In this document: positions 39,587 to 43,493 of the stretch, in pieces
Position numbering within the stretch: the first letter of the stretch is position 1
Layout of the letters: each line of letters opens with the position of its first letter
Origin: Sediminibacillus massiliensis
GTDB lineage: Bacteria; Bacillota; Bacilli; Bacillales; Amphibacillaceae
Direction: 5' to 3'
NCBI RefSeq assembly: GCF_900156915.1
Contig: NZ_LT732535.1
Location: forward strand, 2,123,538 to 2,167,030
Length of the DNA stretch: 43,493 nucleotides
Translations under genes and position numbers: made by a program
The notes under the pieces: model-generated
Database searches by the model: none
Told to the model about the DNA's origin: nothing
The model's input: the letters and a program-made list of their open reading frames with translations, nothing else

Positions 39587-41176
39587 ATGTGGAAAAAAAT
39601 GTTGTCAGCCGCCCTTCTATCCGTGGCTCTCTTTAGCACTACCGTTTCCGCAGCACCGGCTGGAAACGACAACTATCAAAACAGGTACAAACACGTCCAG
39701 CTGCTGGGAATCAATGATTTTCATGGACAACTGGATATATACCAGGACATCGATGGAAGACAGGCTGGCGGAGCAGAGTATCTTGCTGCATATCTAAAAC
39801 AATACGAAAAAGACAATAAAAATACCTTGCTCGTTCACGCAGGAGACGCTGTCGGTGCAAGCTCGCCAGTATCCTCACTATTACAGGATGAGCCGACCAT
39901 TGACATACTCAACAAACTTGGCTTTGATATAGGGACGGTTGGAAACCATGAGTTTGATGAAGGCGTGGAAGAGATGAACCGTTTAATTTATGGAGGGGAA
40001 CATGAGCAAACTGGAGACTTTGAAGGAGCTTCTTTCCCTTATACAGTGGCAAATGTAGTCGATGAGGATACAGGTGAACACATCCTGCCCCCGTATGTGA
40101 CTAAAAAAGTAAACGGCATGCCGATTGGATTTGTCGGGGTTGTCACAACGGAAACGCAAAACAGTGTGCTTCCAAGTGGAATTAAAGGCCTTTCGTTTAC
40201 CGATGAAACAGAAGCGATCAACAATGCCGTCCAACAGCTAAAGGACCAAGGTGTTCAATCGATTGTTGTACTAGCCCATGTCCCCGCTTCTTCTGACCAA
40301 GATGGTTCCAAGCCATCAGGAGACGTTGTCGAATTCGCGCCGCAAATCGATGACGAAGTGGATGTCATATTCGGAGGACATAATCACGATTACGCCAATA
40401 CAGTAATCGATGGAAAGTTAATTGTTCAATCCTATTCAAGTGGTACAGCTTTTTCTGACGTCGACTTAATGATTGACCCGAAGACAAAAGACATCGTTTC
40501 TAAAGAAGCTAAAATCGTCACCACTTACCATGATCAAATCGAACCTGATGAAACAGTGGCAAACATGGTTGATACTTACGAAGCTGACATTCAGGACTTG
40601 GTGGACGAAGTAATTGCGAATGCCTCAGAACCAATTACCTCCATACAGGATGACAGCGGAGAATCTGCACTCGGTAACTTAGTAGCTGATTCGCATCGTG
40701 CTGCAATGGTTACTGACTTTGCTTTCATGAATCCAGGTGGTATTCGAGCTGACTTGGACGAAGGTCCGATCACTTGGGGTGAGTTGTACACCATGCTGCC
40801 ATTTGGTAATAACCTAGTGGAAATGACACTGACCGGAGAACAGATAAAAGCCGTCTTAGAACAACAATGGGAAGGTGATTCTACGCACATCCTGCAAATC
40901 TCAGGACTACAGTATACTTGGGATGATGAGGCTCCGGTTGGAAATAGAGTATTAGAGATTAGCGACAGTGAAGGAAATCCAATTGACCTAGAACAACCGT
41001 ACACGGTTACGGTTAACAACTTCTTGGCTGAAGGCGGCGACGGGTTTACCGTGTTAACTGATGGTGCAGATGAGGTGGCAGGTCCTCTTGCCTTGGATGC
41101 GATGATTGAGTATTTAGAAGGCATGGAGGGAGAAGTTGATGCGCCAGATGAGGTTGATAGGATTAGAGTGGAATAG
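39587..41176 (+). CDS. Secreted 5'-nucleotidase/2',3'-cyclic phosphodiesterase family protein
   Basis: A 529-aa exported metallophosphoesterase of the UshA/YfkN type. Signal peptide about 1-23 (TVSA-A). The N-terminal calcineurin-like domain shows all metal sites: D44 and H46 (NDFHG), D87 (HAGDAVGAS), N120/H121 (GNHEFDEG), and the GGHNHD motif. The C-terminal 5'-nucleotidase domain (about 360-500) has NPGGIRAD and a PFGNNLV substrate loop. It hydrolyses extracellular nucleotides, probably for phosphate or nucleoside uptake. The start ATG 39587 has TAGGAGG 6 nt upstream; the frame to 39455 lacks one. It sits beside glpQ, forming a phosphate-scavenging pair on opposite strands. Confidence 0.93.
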   Translation: MWKKMLSAALLSVALFSTTVSAAPAGNDNYQNRYKHVQLLGINDFHGQLDIYQDIDGRQAGGAEYLAAYLKQYEKDNKNTLLVHAGDAVGASSPVSSLLQDEPTIDILNKLGFDIGTVGNHEFDEGVEEMNRLIYGGEHEQTGDFEGASFPYTVANVVDEDTGEHILPPYVTKKVNGMPIGFVGVVTTETQNSVLPSGIKGLSFTDETEAINNAVQQLKDQGVQSIVVLAHVPASSDQDGSKPSGDVVEFAPQIDDEVDVIFGGHNHDYANTVIDGKLIVQSYSSGTAFSDVDLMIDPKTKDIVSKEAKIVTTYHDQIEPDETVANMVDTYEADIQDLVDEVIANASEPITSIQDDSGESALGNLVADSHRAAMVTDFAFMNPGGIRADLDEGPITWGELYTMLPFGNNLVEMTLTGEQIKAVLEQQWEGDSTHILQISGLQYTWDDEAPVGNRVLEISDSEGNPIDLEQPYTVTVNNFLAEGGDGFTVLTDGADEVAGPLALDAMIEYLEGMEGEVDAPDEVDRIRVE

Positions 41177-41269
41177 GCATATGCATAAGTAGGAAGGGAT
41201 GGCCCGTCCTTTCATAAAGCCATAGCATTAGGTTGCACTCTATTATCACAAAGAAGGCTCCCCTGAAGC

Positions 41270-42501
41270 TAGAGTGACCCAATAATATGAGACAGGATAA
41301 AACACCCCAAGAGTCGTATATACAATTATCGACATTTGGAGGTGTTTTTCTTATGGGAAAGAAAAGGTTTTATCCAGAAGAAATAAAAAAGGAAGTTATT
41401 CGCTTGAAGCTTGAAGGGAATCTAACGAACAGGGAAATTATGCAGAAATTCGGAATCAAAAATAAGTCTCAGATTAAGTCATGGATGAAATGGTTTCGAG
41501 AGGGAGAAGAACATAGGTTGTCTCAGCCTATTGGGAAACAATATTCTTATGGAAAAGGCCCAGAAGATAATAGTGAACTGTCTCAGCTCAAGAAGAAAGT
41601 TAATTACTATGAGATGAGGGAAGAAATGATGGGAAAGTATCAAGAAATCGAAAGGAAGTGGTCCCAGAAGTATTCGTCGAAGTTGTAGAAGTGTTAAGCC
41701 ATAAGTACACCGTGATGACAATATGTGAGTGTTTCGGTGTGCCTAAATCCACCTATTACCGCTGGAAGAAGAAATCAGATAAACTGCCTTATCTTCATCA
41801 ACTGATCATAAATATTTGTAAGCAGTTCTCTTACAGACTTGGCCATAGAAATGTAAGAGGCATACTGAAGAATGATTATAAGATCAAGGTCAACCGAAAA
41901 ACTGTTCAAAAGGTTATGCAAAAGTATCATATCCAATGTAGAGTGAAAAAGAAAAGAAAGTCCCATATCGCCGGGGAGGGTAAATGTATCGTTCCGAACC
42001 TTCTCAAACAGAACTTTCAGGCTGATCACCCTAACCAAAAGTGGGTAACGGATATTACATACTTGCCTTATGGTGAAAAAATGCTTTATCTGTCCACCAT
42101 AATGGATTTATACAACAATGAAGTTATAGCTTATAGAGTAAGCGATACCCAAGAGGTTCATTTAGTCTTAGACACGTTGGAGGCTGCATGTGAAAGAAGA
42201 GAGACACATGGAGTCATTTTACACAGTGATCAGGGGGCTCAGTACACCTCGTATGCTTTTCAGGAGCTAGCTAAAGAAAAAGGCATTATCACAAGCATGT
42301 CCCGAAAAGGCAACTGCTTTGATAATGCCGTAATCGAATCCTTCCATTCCTCGCTAAAGTCGGAAGAATTCAACACCCAAATAAGGGTGAAACCTACAAA
42401 CTCTATTGTACTAGAAAAAGTGGAGTCGTACATGTATTATTACAACTATATACGACCTTTTACAAAATTATTATTCAGTCTCATTTCTCTGGGTCAGTTC
42501 A
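41270..42501 (+). mobile_element. IS3-family (IS150 group) insertion sequence, ends approximate
   Basis: Imperfect inverted ends share TGACCCA and ATGAGAC: left 41275-41281 and 41286-41292, right the complement around 42480-42496. The element of about 1.2 kb carries overlapping orfA and orfB. A clean 3-4 bp target duplication cannot be fixed; CTCCC occurs at 41258 and at 42502, just outside possible ends, which may be the duplication if the left end is at 41264. It sits between the 3' ends of the nucleotidase gene and gcvPB. Confidence 0.8.
41353..41688 (+). CDS. IS3-family transposase OrfA
   Basis: A 111-aa OrfA. The N-terminal helix-turn-helix (YPEEIKKEVIRLKLEGNLTN then IMQKFGIKNKSQIKSWMKW, about 7-46) binds the element's ends. 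A C-terminal heptad-type segment (LSQLKKKVNYYEMREEMMGKY) is the leucine zipper used for oligomerisation. The start ATG 41353 has GGAGG 10 nt upstream. OrfB begins in the -1 frame and overlaps by 31 nt, as in IS3 elements that fuse both by programmed frameshifting, though no clear A6G slippery run is seen. Confidence 0.9.
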   Translation: MGKKRFYPEEIKKEVIRLKLEGNLTNREIMQKFGIKNKSQIKSWMKWFREGEEHRLSQPIGKQYSYGKGPEDNSELSQLKKKVNYYEMREEMMGKYQEIERKWSQKYSSKL

Positions 42502-42650
42502 CTCCCAAGGGGGTTTTGTCAGCTTATTCTTTTACATACATTAGAACAGGCTTTCGTGCAGCGGTCGTCTCATCCATACGTTTTACGACGGTGGTGTGCG
42601 GAGCTTCCTGGACAATTTCGGGGTCATGCCTTGCCTCTTCGGAAATCTGA
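41658..42650 (+). CDS. IS3-family transposase OrfB, reading past the element's end
   Basis: OrfB carries the DDE catalytic triad of the IS150 group: [15 protein letters not shown] and the Glu of [12 protein letters not shown], followed by YYNYIRPF near 250-262. The reading frame does not stop where such proteins usually end (about 280 aa). After RPFTKL it runs straight into the right inverted repeat and continues 149 bp beyond, antisense to gcvPB, to the stop at 42648. So the last coding residues and stop of the original gene appear lost by a small deletion or shift near 42460-42480. The copy may be inactive. Start given at GTG 41658; expression would be by frameshift from orfA. Confidence 0.75.
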   Translation: MVPEVFVEVVEVLSHKYTVMTICECFGVPKSTYYRWKKKSDKLPYLHQLIINICKQFSYRLGHRNVRGILKNDYKIKVNRKTVQKVMQKYHIQCRVKKKRKSHIAGEGKCIVPNLLKQNFQADHPNQKWVTDITYLPYGEKMLYLSTIMDLYNNEVIAYRVSDTQEVHLVLDTLEAACERRETHGVILHSDQGAQYTSYAFQELAKEKGIITSMSRKGNCFDNAVIESFHSSLKSEEFNTQIRVKPTNSIVLEKVESYMYYYNYIRPFTKLLFSLISLGQFTPKGVLSAYSFTYIRTGFRAAVVSSIRFTTVVCGASWTISGSCLASSEI

Positions 42651-43493
42651 AGCATTGTCTCTATAAAACCGTCAAGAGTTTCCTTTGATTCTGTCTCGGT
42701 CGGTTCCACCATCAAGGCTTCCTCTACATTCAACGGGAAATAAATGGTTGGCGGATGGTAGCCGAAGTCAAGCAGTCGTTTAGCGATGTCCAGGGTGCGG
42801 ACACCTTGTTTCTTCTGCTTTTTACCTGATAAGACAAATTCATGCTTGCAATGCTGTGTGTACGGGAGGAAGAATTGTTGTTCCAATTTCCGCATCATAT
42901 AATTAGCATTAAGGACAGCATATTCACTGACTTTCTTGAGACCTTCTGCCCCCATTGTCCGGATATACGTATAAGCTCTCAAATTGATTCCGAAATTACC
43001 ATAATACGGTTTCACCCTGCCGATAGAATCGGGCCTGTTATAATCAAATCCAAAAGTATCCCCTTGCTTAGTCAGCAATGGTTTAGGTAAAAATCTGGCA
43101 AATTCTTTGGTAACACCCACCGGACCGGAACCTGGACCACCCCCGCCATGCGGACCTGTAAAAGTTTTGTGAAGGTTCAAATGGACGACATCAAAGCCCA
43201 TATCCCCCGGACGTGCATAGCCCATTATGGCATTCAAATTGGCCCCGTCGTAATAAAGTTTTCCGCCTGCCTGATGAATGATTTCCGCCATTTCCACAAT
43301 GTTTTCTTCAAAAAGACCAAGTGTGTTGGGATTTGTCAACATGAGAGCAGCTGTGTCATTTCCGACAACCCTTTTTAAGTCCTCTAAATCAACCGTACCA
43401 CGTTCATTCGATTTAACTGTTACAGCCTCGAACCCAGCAACTGTCGCCGATGCCGGATTGGTACCATGAGCAGAATCGGGTACGATAACTTTT
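42524..43493 (-). CDS. gcvPB: Glycine dehydrogenase (decarboxylating) subunit 2, 5' part beyond the window
   Basis: The C-terminal 322 residues of glycine cleavage P-protein subunit 2, whose 5' end lies past the right edge. With subunit 1 it decarboxylates glycine using pyridoxal phosphate and passes the aminomethyl group to lipoyl-GcvH. Visible are the [12 protein letters not shown] motif, [11 protein letters not shown] and the cofactor lysine in HLNLHKTF followed by the Gly-rich [10 protein letters not shown]. The C-terminus ([21 protein letters not shown]) is complete and ends at TAA 42524. gcvPB usually ends a gcvT-gcvPA-gcvPB operon, whose other genes would lie to the right. The IS3 element is inserted about 22 bp beyond the stop. 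Confidence 0.96.
   Translation of the reverse strand, partial: KVIVPDSAHGTNPASATVAGFEAVTVKSNERGTVDLEDLKRVVGNDTAALMLTNPNTLGLFEENIVEMAEIIHQAGGKLYYDGANLNAIMGYARPGDMGFDVVHLNLHKTFTGPHGGGGPGSGPVGVTKEFARFLPKPLLTKQGDTFGFDYNRPDSIGRVKPYYGNFGINLRAYTYIRTMGAEGLKKVSEYAVLNANYMMRKLEQQFFLPYTQHCKHEFVLSGKKQKKQGVRTLDIAKRLLDFGYHPPTIYFPLNVEEALMVEPTETESKETLDGFIETMLQISEEARHDPEIVQEAPHTTVVKRMDETTAARKPVLMYVKE

Overview
The window comes from an endospore-forming low-GC Firmicute of the Bacillaceae type; the genus cannot be fixed from sequence alone. Supporting genes are a gamma-type small acid-soluble spore protein, a GerPA/GerPF-family germination protein, SpoVIF, zinc-type ribosomal protein S14, a mel operon laid out as in Bacillus subtilis, CcpA-type cre sites, a SAM-I riboswitch, YvgN and GlpQ. 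It reads as a carbohydrate-utilisation stretch of chromosome with two insertion sequences and three copies of an unusual intergenic repeat array. No rRNA, tRNA, prophage or CRISPR array was found.

Layout. 1-620 is an array of about 21-bp G-rich units organised into a 184-bp higher-order repeat. 620-2210 holds small spore-related and stand-alone genes and a lone rpsN. 2216-3526 is a MetE-like methyltransferase under a SAM-I riboswitch. 4376-10452 (minus strand) is a complete melibiose/raffinose operon, melR-melE-melD-melC-melA. 11146-18248 (minus strand) is a second sugar operon with a LacI-family regulator, 6-phospho-3-hexuloisomerase, a TRAP transporter (P, Q, M), ribose-5-phosphate isomerase A, a PfkB/KdgK-like kinase and 3-hexulose-6-phosphate synthase. 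18328-18655 is a second G-rich array, followed by an inverted pair of operator-promoter modules and a HAD phosphatase. 19795-21260 is an IS1595-family element with an 8-bp target duplication and a membrane-protein passenger. 21261-25021 holds a paralogous gene pair around a methylglyoxal-reductase-type aldo/keto reductase, a 57-aa stand-alone DnaJ-type zinc finger, an AbrB-family transporter and a small ORF. 25083-25210 is the third G-rich array. 25224-33665 is a beta-L-arabinofuranoside locus: GH127 enzyme, two ABC permeases, a binding protein, an AraC regulator and a GH146-like enzyme. 33683-36905 has a CPBP protease divergent from a MerR regulator, a YczE-like membrane protein, spoVIF and a 47-aa ORF. 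37211-41176 carries three secreted enzymes (subtilase, GlpQ, 5'-nucleotidase). The window ends in an IS3-family element beside the 3' part of gcvPB.

How the genes work together. Both ABC sugar operons lack an ATPase gene, so they probably borrow a shared MsmX-type ATPase. Both ABC operons and the TRAP operon place a stem-loop between the binding-protein gene and the permease genes, which would keep the binding protein in excess. cre-like sites at five promoters point to CcpA control. The most unusual system is the hxlA/hxlB/rpiA/kinase/TRAP operon. It pairs the formaldehyde-fixing ribulose-monophosphate enzymes with a solute importer and a sugar kinase under a sugar-type repressor, and its substrate is unknown. 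The least explained structure is the 21-bp repeat family at three intergenic sites.
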